Source: Bacteroidota bacterium (GTDB lineage: Bacteria > Bacteroidota > Bacteroidia > Chitinophagales > Chitinophagaceae). From it: a DNA stretch of 41,259 bases. The stretch covers positions 1 through 41,259 of the forward strand of contig JAKQKY010000246.1 in assembly GCA_029560415.1 (NCBI GenBank), read 5' to 3'. Below, piece by piece: positions 1 to 8,591 of this stretch. The notes beneath the pieces were generated by a model. The model was not told the origin of the DNA, searched no databases, and worked only from the letters and a program-made list of their open reading frames with translations. Position numbers and translations under genes: made by a program. Numbering within the stretch: the first letter of the stretch is position 1; each line of letters opens with the position of its first letter.

Positions 1-1630
1 TGAATTCATAATTTCCGGCATTTTTATAATTCGTAATGGTTCCGAAACTGATGGTATTTGTCTGGTCTATTTCAGCGCCTTTCATTTGTATCATCAACAC
101 CGTATCGCCCGCATTGAATGCGCTGCCATCCTCGACCGTTAGTGTGTTATTACATGGATTCAATGCCAGCACAGGCGTGTAATCGTTTATAATATTGCTG
201 ATTCCGGAGGTTTGGATGGCACAGGAATCGGCCACGAAACTGCAGCTTGGATTGGTATTATTAATGCTTGCTGCACCGGATAATACGCCATTCCAACTGG
301 CATTTCCTTGTTTATTGAGGAGGTTATCAAATGTGTAATAAGCTAACAAGCCTGATTGTGTAGTTGGACTCGGCAAGGAGCTATTCATATTTGTTTGGAG
401 CTGTAATTGGCTGCGTGCTACATTCCAGATGCGTACTTCGTTAATATAACCCTTAAAATTTGTTCCAACTGGCGCTCCGAATGCATAATCTCCAATTGTA
501 GTTATGAAATCGTTTAAAAAAAGATTACCCGTTGCGGAAATCTGGCTCATTAAGAAACCGTTTCTATAAAATTTTAAAGTTGTTCCATCGTAAACTAATG
601 CCGCATGATAAGTTTTATTAAGTTCAATTAAACAAATAGGTGGAGTTCCAAAATACCCATTTGAAGTTGTAATTTCTGCACCATTGGGGCGCAATAAATA
701 ATTTGCATTTGAGGGTAAATTATGTTTCGAAACCAAGTCGCCTGCATATAAATAATTACCTGTATAAGGTGATGTTCTGTTAAAAACTGCTTCAACGGTA
801 ATTTTGTTCCCACTTACATCTAAATCTCCAATTTTTACGCTTTCACCTACCACTTGCGTTTTTAGCCAATTATTACAATTTACAATTGACCCACAACCTC
901 CAATGGCCTTCACTTCATCTACATTCAAAGCCCTGTTATAGATCCGGATATCATCTACATCACCATTAAACCAATATGGAAATGATCCATTATTCAGTTT
1001 GCCAAAAAACAAGTCATCTGCATTCGTAAAGCCTACACCGTTTTGCGGACCACTGTATTTAAGTTCACAATTCACATAGAGTTTAGCAGTTGTGCCATCA
1101 TACGTGAGGATAACATTATACCATTCATTTGCCTGGATCTTTGGTAAATAGCCTGGAGCGGGTATATTAATCAGTGTTCCGTTAAAGCATTCCTGTGATG
1201 TATTTACAGGGTTGGCGCAATGGGTATAATTATAATAGAATCCATCGTCAAATCTTAAGAAATAATTTCCGGGCAAATGATCCGCATTGCCTTTCATCAC
1301 CACTGCATTTCCATGACATGTTCCAGAATAAAATCCTGTTGGTCGCACCCAGGCACTTATCGAGAGCGTGCTGACACTATTTAAGGAGGCGCTGTTGGTC
1401 ACCTGCATATAAGTATTCGTCCCATTGAAATGATAAGCCCTGTTTGCATTTCCAAAACGGTCATTCGTTAAACTGGCATTGTTAAATACCGGGTTGTTGC
1501 TATTGCCACTGATGTCGTTTGCATTGCCGTCGAATGGATAATAGGCTTGCAGACCAAGGTTGAGATTTACCTGGGCCAAAGAACCTGTTGCAAGAAGTAA
1601 TACAAAAAAGAATTGTACAAATTGTTTCAT
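1..1630 (-). CDS. LamG-domain surface protein, 3' end outside the window
   Basis: Open frame of 543 codons from ATG at 1630 to the window edge, with no stop, so the C-terminus is missing. The N-terminus (MKQFVQFFFVLLLATGSLAQ) is a signal peptide. Two concanavalin-like LamG modules follow: the first begins near residue 25 (LQAYYPFDGNANDISGN) and has the usual ISAWV and DDIRIYNRAL strands; the second contains VYDGTTLKFYRNG and INEVRIWNVARSQ. After them comes a Cys-containing segment with DTVLMIQMKGAEID and FGTITNYKNAGNYEF, a module I recall from large Bacteroidota adhesins that end in type IX sorting domains. It is probably an exported adhesin or glycan-binding protein. Export by type IX secretion is inference, because the C-terminal signal would lie outside. 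It is co-directional with the flippase gene, 80 bp away. No clear TAnnTTTG box lies just upstream. Confidence 0.85.
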   Translation of the reverse strand, partial: MKQFVQFFFVLLLATGSLAQVNLNLGLQAYYPFDGNANDISGNSNNPVFNNASLTNDRFGNANRAYHFNGTNTYMQVTNSASLNSVSTLSISAWVRPTGFYSGTCHGNAVVMKGNADHLPGNYFLRFDDGFYYNYTHCANPVNTSQECFNGTLINIPAPGYLPKIQANEWYNVILTYDGTTAKLYVNCELKYSGPQNGVGFTNADDLFFGKLNNGSFPYWFNGDVDDIRIYNRALNVDEVKAIGGCGSIVNCNNWLKTQVVGESVKIGDLDVSGNKITVEAVFNRTSPYTGNYLYAGDLVSKHNLPSNANYLLRPNGAEITTSNGYFGTPPICLIELNKTYHAALVYDGTTLKFYRNGFLMSQISATGNLFLNDFITTIGDYAFGAPVGTNFKGYINEVRIWNVARSQLQLQTNMNSSLPSPTTQSGLLAYYTFDNLLNKQGNASWNGVLSGAASINNTNPSCSFVADSCAIQTSGISNIINDYTPVLALNPCNNTLTVEDGSAFNAGDTVLMIQMKGAEIDQTNTISFGTITNYKNAGNYEF

Positions 1631-1710
1631 GTTGTTAGGGTAACCGGTATGAATAGGGGATTAAAGATCAATATTTGACCAACCGATTTATTATAAATAT
1701 ACATAATTCA

Positions 1711-3222
1711 CTATAACTTTGGAGTCTGTTTTTTGAAACCAAAACGCTTTTTCAGGTTATCAATAACAGGCATAAGGTCCGGGGTGATCTTACGTACATA
1801 GATTCCTACAACATATAAGACTACAAATAATGCAGACCGAACGAATAGTCCAATGAGTCCCTCCATATTTAGAAAAGCATAATAGCAAACAGCATAAGAT
1901 ATAAAAGCAATGCTCATCACTTCCAAAGTCTTGCTGGTAAAGGGTTGCATGTTGAAACGTTTCCAAAGAAACCAGAACCTTACGAAATTATACACGCTAA
2001 AAGATACCAGGTTGGCCACCGCCGGTCCAATGATCCCGTATTTTACGGTAAGGGTGTAGCTCAATGGAATGATCAAGGCGGTCAATAATAGGCTTGTCCA
2101 GAGTTCAAATCGCCAGAATACTGAAGTGCCGATGATCTGCCCGTTCACCCCGGTGCCCAGTTCTACAATAGCCACCACGCCAAGGATAAAGAAAACCCAT
2201 TTGCCTTCGAGATATTCTGGGTTGATGCCAAAGAACTGGATACCCTGGTTATAATTGAGCCAGATAAGGAAGAAAATGAACAATGAAAATGTTAACAGGT
2301 TGATGGAGGATCGCTGGTATATTCGTTGTATCTCGGGAAAATCTTTTTGTTTCCAGGCCCTCGACAAGATGGGAACGGTAATGGCCACAATGCTTCTGAA
2401 CGGAGCCTGAAGTACAGATACCATGTAAGCCGCAAATCCGAAAATACCCACTTTACCCAGGTTTTGTTTGGCTGCCAATACCAGCCCATCGATACTGGTT
2501 CTCAATGCATTTACGATGATCACCACAAAAGTCAGAGCCAAAATAGCGATGATCTTTTTCCGGAATTTTTTAGTGACCCTGCTGGTTTTAAATACCAGCC
2601 AGAGTTTTCCTTCCTGTTTTAAGTGGATGGCCAGGATGATCACGATCACAGCATTCTGTAAGGAGAAGAGGATGATGAATGTATGAAAATCGATCAGTCC
2701 GAAAATTTTAAGCACGATGATAACCAGTGTGTATAAACGCAGTACGGTTTCCCTCAGCAGGCTGGTGAGCACGCCTTTGTCGAATCCAAAGGAATAGGCT
2801 TCCAGCAAATTATAGAGTAGCACACAGAATGCCATGGGGATGATCCAGAAAAAATATTCCACCAAAAGGATGGAGTTGGCGCTGAACTTTCGTACGATCA
2901 GGGGTTCTATCAGGTATAAACCAGCACAGGTAATGATGAACCCGATCATGGCAACCCGCAGGGCAATGCCCAACATATCATTTTCACGGGGCTTTACATT
3001 GTCCTGGTAATAGGGAAAGAATTTATACAGGAAGGAAGTGACGCCCAGGGTAGAGAAGGCAAAAATCAGCTGGCTCACTTCAATCATGGCCCTGGTCAGC
3101 CCATTCTGATCTGTGCTAAACCAGTTCTTGTGCGTAAGAAAATAAGTGTTGATGGCGCCAATCAAAAAGCCGGCATAGATCCAACTGGTTGCCTTTAAAC
3201 TTCTTTTTCTTATTTGCGACAT
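1711..3222 (-). CDS. Polysaccharide flippase, Wzx/MATE-like (oligosaccharide flippase family)
   Basis: A 503-residue, highly hydrophobic protein with about 12-14 predicted membrane segments and a basic start and end (MSQIRKRSLKATSWIYAGFL; ...KKRFGFKKQTPKL). The opening, with a Thr-Ser-Trp-Ile-Tyr helix followed by a loop and LTRAMIEVSQLIFAF, and the regularly spaced paired helices fit the polysaccharide-synthesis flippases that move lipid-linked repeat units across the inner membrane. The length is normal for the family. The neighbours, glycosyltransferases, sugar methyltransferases and GDP-sugar genes, support a role in O-antigen or exopolysaccharide export. ATG at 3222 is the first start in the frame and faces the divergent gene at 3336. 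Substrate specificity cannot be read from the sequence. Confidence 0.88.
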   Translation of the reverse strand: MSQIRKRSLKATSWIYAGFLIGAINTYFLTHKNWFSTDQNGLTRAMIEVSQLIFAFSTLGVTSFLYKFFPYYQDNVKPRENDMLGIALRVAMIGFIITCAGLYLIEPLIVRKFSANSILLVEYFFWIIPMAFCVLLYNLLEAYSFGFDKGVLTSLLRETVLRLYTLVIIVLKIFGLIDFHTFIILFSLQNAVIVIILAIHLKQEGKLWLVFKTSRVTKKFRKKIIAILALTFVVIIVNALRTSIDGLVLAAKQNLGKVGIFGFAAYMVSVLQAPFRSIVAITVPILSRAWKQKDFPEIQRIYQRSSINLLTFSLFIFFLIWLNYNQGIQFFGINPEYLEGKWVFFILGVVAIVELGTGVNGQIIGTSVFWRFELWTSLLLTALIIPLSYTLTVKYGIIGPAVANLVSFSVYNFVRFWFLWKRFNMQPFTSKTLEVMSIAFISYAVCYYAFLNMEGLIGLFVRSALFVVLYVVGIYVRKITPDLMPVIDNLKKRFGFKKQTPKL

Positions 3223-3335
3223 GTATAAGCTGTAAATTCTTGAAATATCCGGTAATTTGTAAAAATATCACTTAAAATTACATAAGCCGGTAATTTTTGA
3301 ATATTATCGATTTTATATAAAGTATCATTTTACAG
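3223..3335. promoter_or_regulatory. AT-rich divergent intergenic region with a 10-bp direct repeat
   Basis: This 113-bp gap between the divergent flippase and glycosyltransferase genes carries CCGGTAATTT twice, at 3249-3258 and 3287-3296, 38 bp apart. The rest is almost only A and T. No convincing TTTG/TAnnTTTG pair was found on either strand. The repeat could be a regulator site or chance in AT-rich DNA. Confidence 0.3.
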
Positions 3336-4193
3336 ATGAATATTGCGGTTGTATATCTTTCCTGGATTCCTTACGGGAGTAAATATTTGGATGATTTTTT
3401 AGAGAATTATTGCAATACGGCTGCTCGTTGTGCGCATCGATTGGTAATAGTATTAAATGGCACAAAGTTTTGTTCTAAAGATGAGATTATGCTATTTAAA
3501 AAGATCATTTCTTCAAAGGCCATTGAGCATTGCCAGGTGCTTGAATTTGAATCAGGCCAGGATATTGAGGTTTATAAAAAAGCCGCTAATCAAATCGATG
3601 CGGACTATTTTTTATTTTTAAATACGTACAGTCAAATAAGAACTGCTGGCTGGCTTTCATTTTACACTATGAACTGGCAATTAAAAGTTGGGCTGATAGG
3701 TGCAACAGCCTCTTTTGCCAGTTACCTGAGTGCAATCAGGGAAAAACTTCTCTTTGATTGGAAAAGCAAAGTTGGACTAGCAACTAAAATGAATAGTTTG
3801 AAGTACTATCTTAAAATCAAGTTTCTGTATGGATCAAAATTTAAAAAGTTTCCTGCTCCTCATATCAGGACAAACGGATTTTTTATCAGTAAAAACTTAT
3901 TTTGCAGCTTAAGTTCAATGGTAGTGAGTAACAAGATGAATGCCTATTTTTTTGAAAATGGTAAAAATAGCATGACGGAACAAGTATTGAAGCAAGGTTA
4001 TGAATGTTTGCTTATCGACAACAAAGGGACTTCATATTCAATTGAAGAATGGCCATTGAGCAAAACTTTTTGGATTGCAGAGCAGGAAAATCTTCTCATA
4101 TCTGATAATCAAACGAGAAAATATGATATTGCAGAACCAAATGAAAAAGCTTTATTGAAAAAGATTGCCTGGAATATTAAAAACTCATTATAA
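3336..4193 (+). CDS. Putative glycosyltransferase (GT-A-like), polysaccharide locus
   Basis: 285 residues starting MNIAVVYLSWIPYGSKYL. The N-terminal half looks like a nucleotide-sugar-binding alpha/beta fold: a beta strand at residues 2-9, a strand LVIVLNGTKF near 37-46, and YFLFLNTYSQIRTAGWLSFY near 91-110, where a family-2-type enzyme would have its Asp-x-Asp region. GLIGATASFASYLSAIRE then resembles a segment seen in polysaccharide-locus glycosyltransferases. A clear DxD is not visible (LNTYSQ sits at the expected place), so the assignment rests on fold-like pattern and neighbourhood. The gene is AT-rich like the next four. It is followed by a 52-bp gap and a methyltransferase on the same strand, so the two may be co-transcribed. 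It may instead be a hypothetical protein without transferase activity. Confidence 0.6.
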   Translation: MNIAVVYLSWIPYGSKYLDDFLENYCNTAARCAHRLVIVLNGTKFCSKDEIMLFKKIISSKAIEHCQVLEFESGQDIEVYKKAANQIDADYFLFLNTYSQIRTAGWLSFYTMNWQLKVGLIGATASFASYLSAIREKLLFDWKSKVGLATKMNSLKYYLKIKFLYGSKFKKFPAPHIRTNGFFISKNLFCSLSSMVVSNKMNAYFFENGKNSMTEQVLKQGYECLLIDNKGTSYSIEEWPLSKTFWIAEQENLLISDNQTRKYDIAEPNEKALLKKIAWNIKNSL

Positions 4194-4245
4194 CTTTTAA
4201 ATAATCTTAATTCACCAAAATAGTATTAATAGAAAACAACTAAAC

Positions 4246-4884
4246 ATGCTTACAATTCGCAATACACCTGCTGATGAAAAAGTTGAATTTGATTATAAGA
4301 CAATTGACAAAGGTCATCACCAGGTAAAATACAGGGGAGTGAAAGCGCAACGTTCACCTTTTGATTATGTGATATATCAAATGATCATTTCTGAAGTTCA
4401 GCCAGATCTCATTATAGAAATCGGGACTAATTTTGGAGGCGGTGCATTATACATGGCCGATATAATGAATAATCTTGGAAAAGGTGCCGTTCATTCGATT
4501 GATATAACAGATAACTGCACTGATATTGTTAAAAACCATCCCCGTATTTCATTGTTTCATAAGGGCTTTGAAGATTATGATCTCAGCCTCGCAAAAAATT
4601 ATGAAAAAATAATTGTGATTGAAGATGCATCGCATATGTATGAAGATTCAATAAATGCAATCAATAAGTTCTGTCATTTAGTGAGTGTGGGTTCTTACCT
4701 GATCGTTGAAGATGGAATTGTAGATAAACTGGGCGTTTCCAAACAATTTCATGGGGGTCCTTGTAAAGCGATTCGTGAATTCCTGCCTAAGCATCCTGAA
4801 TTTGTTGTAGACAGGAGCTGGTGTGATTTCTTTGGAAAAAATGCAACAAATAATGTAAATGGGTTCTTAAAAAAAATAAAATAA
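4246..4884 (+). CDS. CmcI-family (cephalosporin hydroxylase-like) SAM-dependent methyltransferase
   Basis: 212 residues. The SAM-binding glycine-rich loop is IIEIGTNFGGGALYMAD (about residues 56-72), with the acidic residue of motif II in HSIDITD (83-89). VIEDASHMYEDSINAI and GSYLIVEDG follow, as in the CmcI/rhamnosyl O-methyltransferase family. Family members methylate sugar hydroxyls in polysaccharide, glycolipid and antibiotic pathways. Despite the 'cephalosporin hydroxylase' label of the family, a sugar O-methyltransferase is the likelier role here because the surroundings are polysaccharide genes. The length is typical. It ends 6 bp from the convergent methyltransferase at 4891. Confidence 0.8.
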   Translation: MLTIRNTPADEKVEFDYKTIDKGHHQVKYRGVKAQRSPFDYVIYQMIISEVQPDLIIEIGTNFGGGALYMADIMNNLGKGAVHSIDITDNCTDIVKNHPRISLFHKGFEDYDLSLAKNYEKIIVIEDASHMYEDSINAINKFCHLVSVGSYLIVEDGIVDKLGVSKQFHGGPCKAIREFLPKHPEFVVDRSWCDFFGKNATNNVNGFLKKIK

Positions 4885-4890
4885 AGCTTG

Positions 4891-5640
4891 CTATTTAATA
4901 TTCCTTGCCACAGCAAATATGTGGATTTGCAATAGATCAAGCGCAAGGACTTCATACCCGGCTTCCTGTAATATTTCTTTTACAAACTGATCATTGAAAA
5001 CGTGATGATGAACACACCTGTTTTCGAAATTCTGATAAACCCTTTCGCGTAATTCATCTTTCGAGTTAACTCCGGCATCCATGCTGATATCGTGAAAATT
5101 GATCACTTCATCAAAATGGGTATTGTCTTGTTCGCCCATCTTGTTATTATAGTCATTTATAACATGCTCCAGCGTGGTTACTTTACGGTTATGATCAAAT
5201 GTTTTTTCTTTATTGGGTAATACCAGGATAAGATGGCCATCTTTCTTGGTGATCCTTTTCCACTCATGCAAAGCTTTCAATGGATTTGCGAAATGTTCGA
5301 GATTATGACAGGACAATACAAAATCATATGTATCATCCTTAATATCTTTTAAATCATTGCCTTCCGAAATGAATTGGGTTCCTGGTTGTTTTTTATCGAA
5401 GTAAATGTAGGTTTTACCGGCATTTAATGAACCTTCCCAAATTGTATTGTCGCTGAAATTGCAGCCGTCAAGTCCCTCAATATGTTTGTAAATTGGTAAA
5501 AGCCCTTTATTGGAAAATGTAAAACTTGGGCCGCCGATTTCTATTCCATTTAATCCTTTTATTGCTTTAATATACCTATTTTTATTTTTTAAATGCTTAG
5601 GGAAATAAAATCTGAATTTCTCCTCAAGTTTTTTCAACAT
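4891..5640 (-). CDS. Class I SAM-dependent methyltransferase
   Basis: 249 residues. A basic N-terminal helix is followed by motif I as GIEIGGPSF (about residues 32-40). DTYDFVLSCHNLEHFANPLKAL is the motif around the SAM-dependent catalytic cleft, and ITKKDGHLILVLPNKEKTFDHNR is the usual post-II/III strand. This arrangement is that of the Methyltransf_11 group. The C-terminus ends FAVARNIK after a typical HHHVFNDQFVKEILQEAGYEVLAL closing strand. It is encoded opposite to its two methyltransferase neighbours: it converges with the CmcI-like gene and diverges from the methyltransferase at 5686 with only 45 bp between starts. A sugar or glycan-terminus methylation role is inferred from context only. 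Confidence 0.78.
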   Translation of the reverse strand: MLKKLEEKFRFYFPKHLKNKNRYIKAIKGLNGIEIGGPSFTFSNKGLLPIYKHIEGLDGCNFSDNTIWEGSLNAGKTYIYFDKKQPGTQFISEGNDLKDIKDDTYDFVLSCHNLEHFANPLKALHEWKRITKKDGHLILVLPNKEKTFDHNRKVTTLEHVINDYNNKMGEQDNTHFDEVINFHDISMDAGVNSKDELRERVYQNFENRCVHHHVFNDQFVKEILQEAGYEVLALDLLQIHIFAVARNIK

Positions 5641-5685
5641 ATTTTTTATTTACAAATAAAGAAATCAACAAAGCGTAAATACTGT

Positions 5686-6396
5686 ATGAAGTATTCTAAA
5701 ATCAAGTACGAATTTAATCCAAATATCTTCTACTCAGGATATTTATTAAGGAAAAAACTCTTGCTTGCTGTAGACAAGTATTCAACATATATGAAGGGAC
5801 GAATGCTTGATTTCGGATGTGGTTCCAAACCTTATAAAACATTATTTACAGTTGATGAGTACGTTGGCGTTGATTTTGAAGGGGAAGGGCATTCGCATGA
5901 AAATGAGCAGATCGATGTTTTTTATGATGGAAAGAAACTTCCATTTCCAGATAATCATTTTGATTCAGTTTTCAGTACAGAAGTCTTTGAGCATGTGTTT
6001 AACCTGGAAGAAATGGTTGTTGAAATAAAAAGGGTTATGAAACCAGGAGCAAGAATTTTGGTTACCTGCCCGTTTGCTATACCTGAACATGAACAACCCA
6101 ATGATTATGCCCGATATAGTTCATTTGGATTAAAGCACTTGTTCGAAAAAAATAATTTTAAAGTTATTGAGTTTGAAAAAATCGGCAATCATTTCGATAC
6201 ATTGATCCAGTTACGGATTAGTTATTATAGCCTGGTACTGTTTCCGAAACTAAATAAACTGGTTATTGTTAAGCCAATTTGTGAAGTAATCATTTATCCG
6301 ATTTATAACTTGTACGCTTTATTATTTTCTAAAATTTTGCCTAAAAGAAATGCACTTTACATGAATAACGTTATTGTTTGTGAAAAACTATCCTGA
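5686..6396 (+). CDS. Class I SAM-dependent methyltransferase (Methyltransf_11 type)
   Basis: 236 residues from ATG at 5686. The frame is open back to 5593, but that longer start would overlap the divergent gene and add a non-conserved tail, so the internal ATG is preferred. Motif I is MLDFGCGSKPY (residues 40-50), with an acidic residue in YVGVDFEG, then LPFPDNHFDSVFSTEVFEHV and IKRVMKPGARILVTCPFAIPEHEQP, the standard order of the family. The pattern DYARYSSFGLKHLFEKNNF is common in methyltransferases of O-antigen clusters. The next gene, a GT2 glycosyltransferase, starts 27 bp downstream on the same strand and is probably co-transcribed. The gene is AT-rich. Confidence 0.8.
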   Translation: MKYSKIKYEFNPNIFYSGYLLRKKLLLAVDKYSTYMKGRMLDFGCGSKPYKTLFTVDEYVGVDFEGEGHSHENEQIDVFYDGKKLPFPDNHFDSVFSTEVFEHVFNLEEMVVEIKRVMKPGARILVTCPFAIPEHEQPNDYARYSSFGLKHLFEKNNFKVIEFEKIGNHFDTLIQLRISYYSLVLFPKLNKLVIVKPICEVIIYPIYNLYALLFSKILPKRNALYMNNVIVCEKLS

Positions 6397-6423
6397 TATG
6401 GGATATTAGATAACATTTAAAGC

Positions 6424-7353
6424 ATGAACAATCCACTGATTTCTATCTGCATACCAGCTTATAAAAACGACAAATACCTTGAAGTATTATTGAATTCTAT
6501 ATCCAATCAAACATTTCGGGATTTTGAAGTCATTATTACTGATGATAGCCCTGGGAATGAAGTGGAATCGTTATGTAATAACTTTCATGATAAATTCAGG
6601 TTGACTTATTTAAAAAACATTCCTTCAAAAGGCTCGCCTGCCAACTGGAATGCAGCGATTAAAAAAGCATCCGGCCGTTGGATTAAAATCATGCATGATG
6701 ATGATTGGTTTTCAAATAATAAAAGTCTTGATAGATTTGCCCGGGCCATTAATGAAAACCCAGGTATAAACTTTATTTTTTCAGGATTTTCAGAGTATGA
6801 AAATGGCAAAGCAATTTCAATTGATCAGTTACCTAAAAATATCCAGTTAAAACTAAAGCGTACTGCTTTAACCTTATTTAAGAAGAATTATATAGGTCAT
6901 CCTAGCACTACTTTAATTAAAAATAATCTCACCGAATGGTATGATGAAAACTTAAAATGGGTAGTTGACTTTGAATTTTACATCAGGGTTTTAAAAACAA
7001 ACTCATTTTCTTACATCGACGAGCCACTTATTAATATTGGCATTAGCCACGAGCAAATTACAAAGGCAGTATTCAGAAAAAAAGAAGTTGAGATTCCAGA
7101 AAATATTTACTTACTGAATAAACTGGGAATAGGGGTGCTTGGCAATATCTGGGTATATGATTATTACTGGCGACTTATTCGAAACCTCGGAATAAGGCAT
7201 GCTGACGAAATGTACACTTACCTAAATGGACAGCCGGTTCCAAATGTAATAGGTAGCATGATTAAATATCAGAAATTTATTCCGTTGTCACTATTAAGGA
7301 TAGGTGCTATTTCCAAATTAAATATGTTCTTATCGTACCTAATTAACCGGTAA
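6424..7353 (+). CDS. Glycosyltransferase family 2 protein
   Basis: 309 residues with the GT2 signature in order: PLISICIPAYKNDKYLEVLL at the N-terminus, VIITDDS (about 37-42) binding the nucleotide, and WIKIMHDDDWF with the metal-binding Asp triplet at 92-94. WVVDFEFYIRVL lies near the acceptor site. The family transfers a sugar from a nucleotide donor to a growing lipid-linked glycan on the cytoplasmic side of the inner membrane. Donor and acceptor are not predictable. It shares the strand and low GC of the methyltransferase before it and converges with gmd across 28 bp. Confidence 0.9.
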   Translation: MNNPLISICIPAYKNDKYLEVLLNSISNQTFRDFEVIITDDSPGNEVESLCNNFHDKFRLTYLKNIPSKGSPANWNAAIKKASGRWIKIMHDDDWFSNNKSLDRFARAINENPGINFIFSGFSEYENGKAISIDQLPKNIQLKLKRTALTLFKKNYIGHPSTTLIKNNLTEWYDENLKWVVDFEFYIRVLKTNSFSYIDEPLINIGISHEQITKAVFRKKEVEIPENIYLLNKLGIGVLGNIWVYDYYWRLIRNLGIRHADEMYTYLNGQPVPNVIGSMIKYQKFIPLSLLRIGAISKLNMFLSYLINR

Positions 7354-7381
7354 AGCAATAAGTTTTGGATTCTTGATATAA

Positions 7382-8446
7382 CTACTTCTTCCCCTCATTC
7401 ACCAACTCAGCCTGCATCATTTCACTCACCAGCATCTGTAAATCGTACTTTGGCTTCCAGCCAAGGATAGTATTGGCTTTGCGGGCATCACCAATAAGTT
7501 CTTCTACTTCTGCCGGGCGGAAATATCTTGGGTTGATGGCGATCACTTCTTTGCCGACAGGCAATTGATACGCCGGGTTATTACATTTTTTAATGAATCC
7601 TTTTTCTTCGATGCCTTCACCGCGGAATTCGATGTCGATGCCAACTTCGGCAAAGCTGAGTTTGGCAAAGTCGCGTACACTGGTGGTAATGCCGGTGGCC
7701 AATACAAAATCTTCGGGTTTGTCCTGCTGCAACATCATCCACATGCCTTCAACATAATCTTTTGCATGTCCCCAATCACGGCGGGCATCCAGGTTACCAA
7801 GGGTGATCTTATCCAGTTTGCCCAATGCGATCTGTGCTGTACCAATGGTGATCTTGCGGGTTACAAATCCTTCACCACGTAATGGACTTTCATGGTTGAA
7901 CAAAATACCATTCACGGCAAAAATATCATAGGCCTCACGGTAATTCACCGTAATCCAGTAACCATATAATTTGGCCACACCATAGGGTGATCTTGGATAA
8001 AAAGGAGTTGTTTCTGTCTGTGGAATTTCCTGCACCTTACCATATAATTCAGAGGTAGAGGCCTGGTAAAATTTGGTCTTGGTCTCCAGCTTTAAAATGC
8101 GGATGGCTTCCAGGAACAACAATACACCTACTGCATCGGCAGTAGCGGTATATTGGGGCGTTTCAAAACTTACCTGCACATGGCTCTGCGCTGCCAGGTT
8201 GTAAATTTCATCAGGTTGTGTCTGTTGTATGATGCGCAGGATATTACTGCTATCGGTAAGATCGCCGTAATGCAGGAACAGCCTGTTCTTATAAGCTTCA
8301 TTGAAGATCAGGTGATCGATCCTGGCGGTGTTGAGCATGGAACTTCTTCTCCTGATGCCATGTACGATATATCCTTTCTCAAGTAAAAGTTCTGTGAGGT
8401 ATGCCCCGTCCTGGCCCGTGATCCCTGTTATCAAAGCTGTCTTCAT
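7382..8446 (-). CDS. gmd: GDP-mannose 4,6-dehydratase
   Basis: 354 residues, normal for Gmd. The NADP-binding loop [10 protein letters not shown] lies at residues 8-17, followed by [18 protein letters not shown], which is highly conserved in Gmd. [20 protein letters not shown] and [12 protein letters not shown] carry the Thr/Ser and Tyr-x3-Lys catalytic residues, and [17 protein letters not shown] completes the family pattern. The enzyme converts GDP-D-mannose to GDP-4-keto-6-deoxy-D-mannose in the cytosol, the precursor of GDP-L-fucose, GDP-D-rhamnose and GDP-perosamine. An Rmd-like reductase lies 2 kb away, which points to GDP-D-rhamnose. Base composition returns to the genome-like level in this gene, unlike 3.3-7.35 kb. 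Confidence 0.97.
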   Translation of the reverse strand: MKTALITGITGQDGAYLTELLLEKGYIVHGIRRRSSMLNTARIDHLIFNEAYKNRLFLHYGDLTDSSNILRIIQQTQPDEIYNLAAQSHVQVSFETPQYTATADAVGVLLFLEAIRILKLETKTKFYQASTSELYGKVQEIPQTETTPFYPRSPYGVAKLYGYWITVNYREAYDIFAVNGILFNHESPLRGEGFVTRKITIGTAQIALGKLDKITLGNLDARRDWGHAKDYVEGMWMMLQQDKPEDFVLATGITTSVRDFAKLSFAEVGIDIEFRGEGIEEKGFIKKCNNPAYQLPVGKEVIAINPRYFRPAEVEELIGDARKANTILGWKPKYDLQMLVSEMMQAELVNEGKK

Positions 8447-8476
8447 GAATCTTTCCTTATTTTTTGATTATTTTTG

Positions 8477-8484
8477 CAAATCTA
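8477..8484 (-). promoter_or_regulatory. Candidate -7 box of gmd (TAGATTTG)
   Basis: Read on the minus strand, TAGATTTG matches the Bacteroidota consensus TAnnTTTG and lies about 30 bp before the gmd start. A TTTG at the expected -33 distance is not present, so only the -7 element is supported. Confidence 0.45.
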
Positions 8485-8503
8485 TTCTAATTGTGTCAAA
8501 TGG

Positions 8504-8540
8504 CCATTCTTTGTAAGCAGAATGTGCTGCAAAAGAATGG
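8504..8540. other. Hairpin between the divergent gmd and GT4 genes
   Basis: CCATTCTTT (8504-8512) pairs with AAAGAATGG (8532-8540), and inside it AGCA (8516-8519) pairs with TGCT (8525-8528). No T-run follows on the plus strand, so it is not an obvious terminator. It could be a regulator site or an RNA structure in the 5' leader of the downstream GT4. Confidence 0.4.
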
Positions 8541-8591
8541 GATAAACCTGGCTTAACTACGATGGTTGGGTACTTTAAAAGAACTGAAGGA

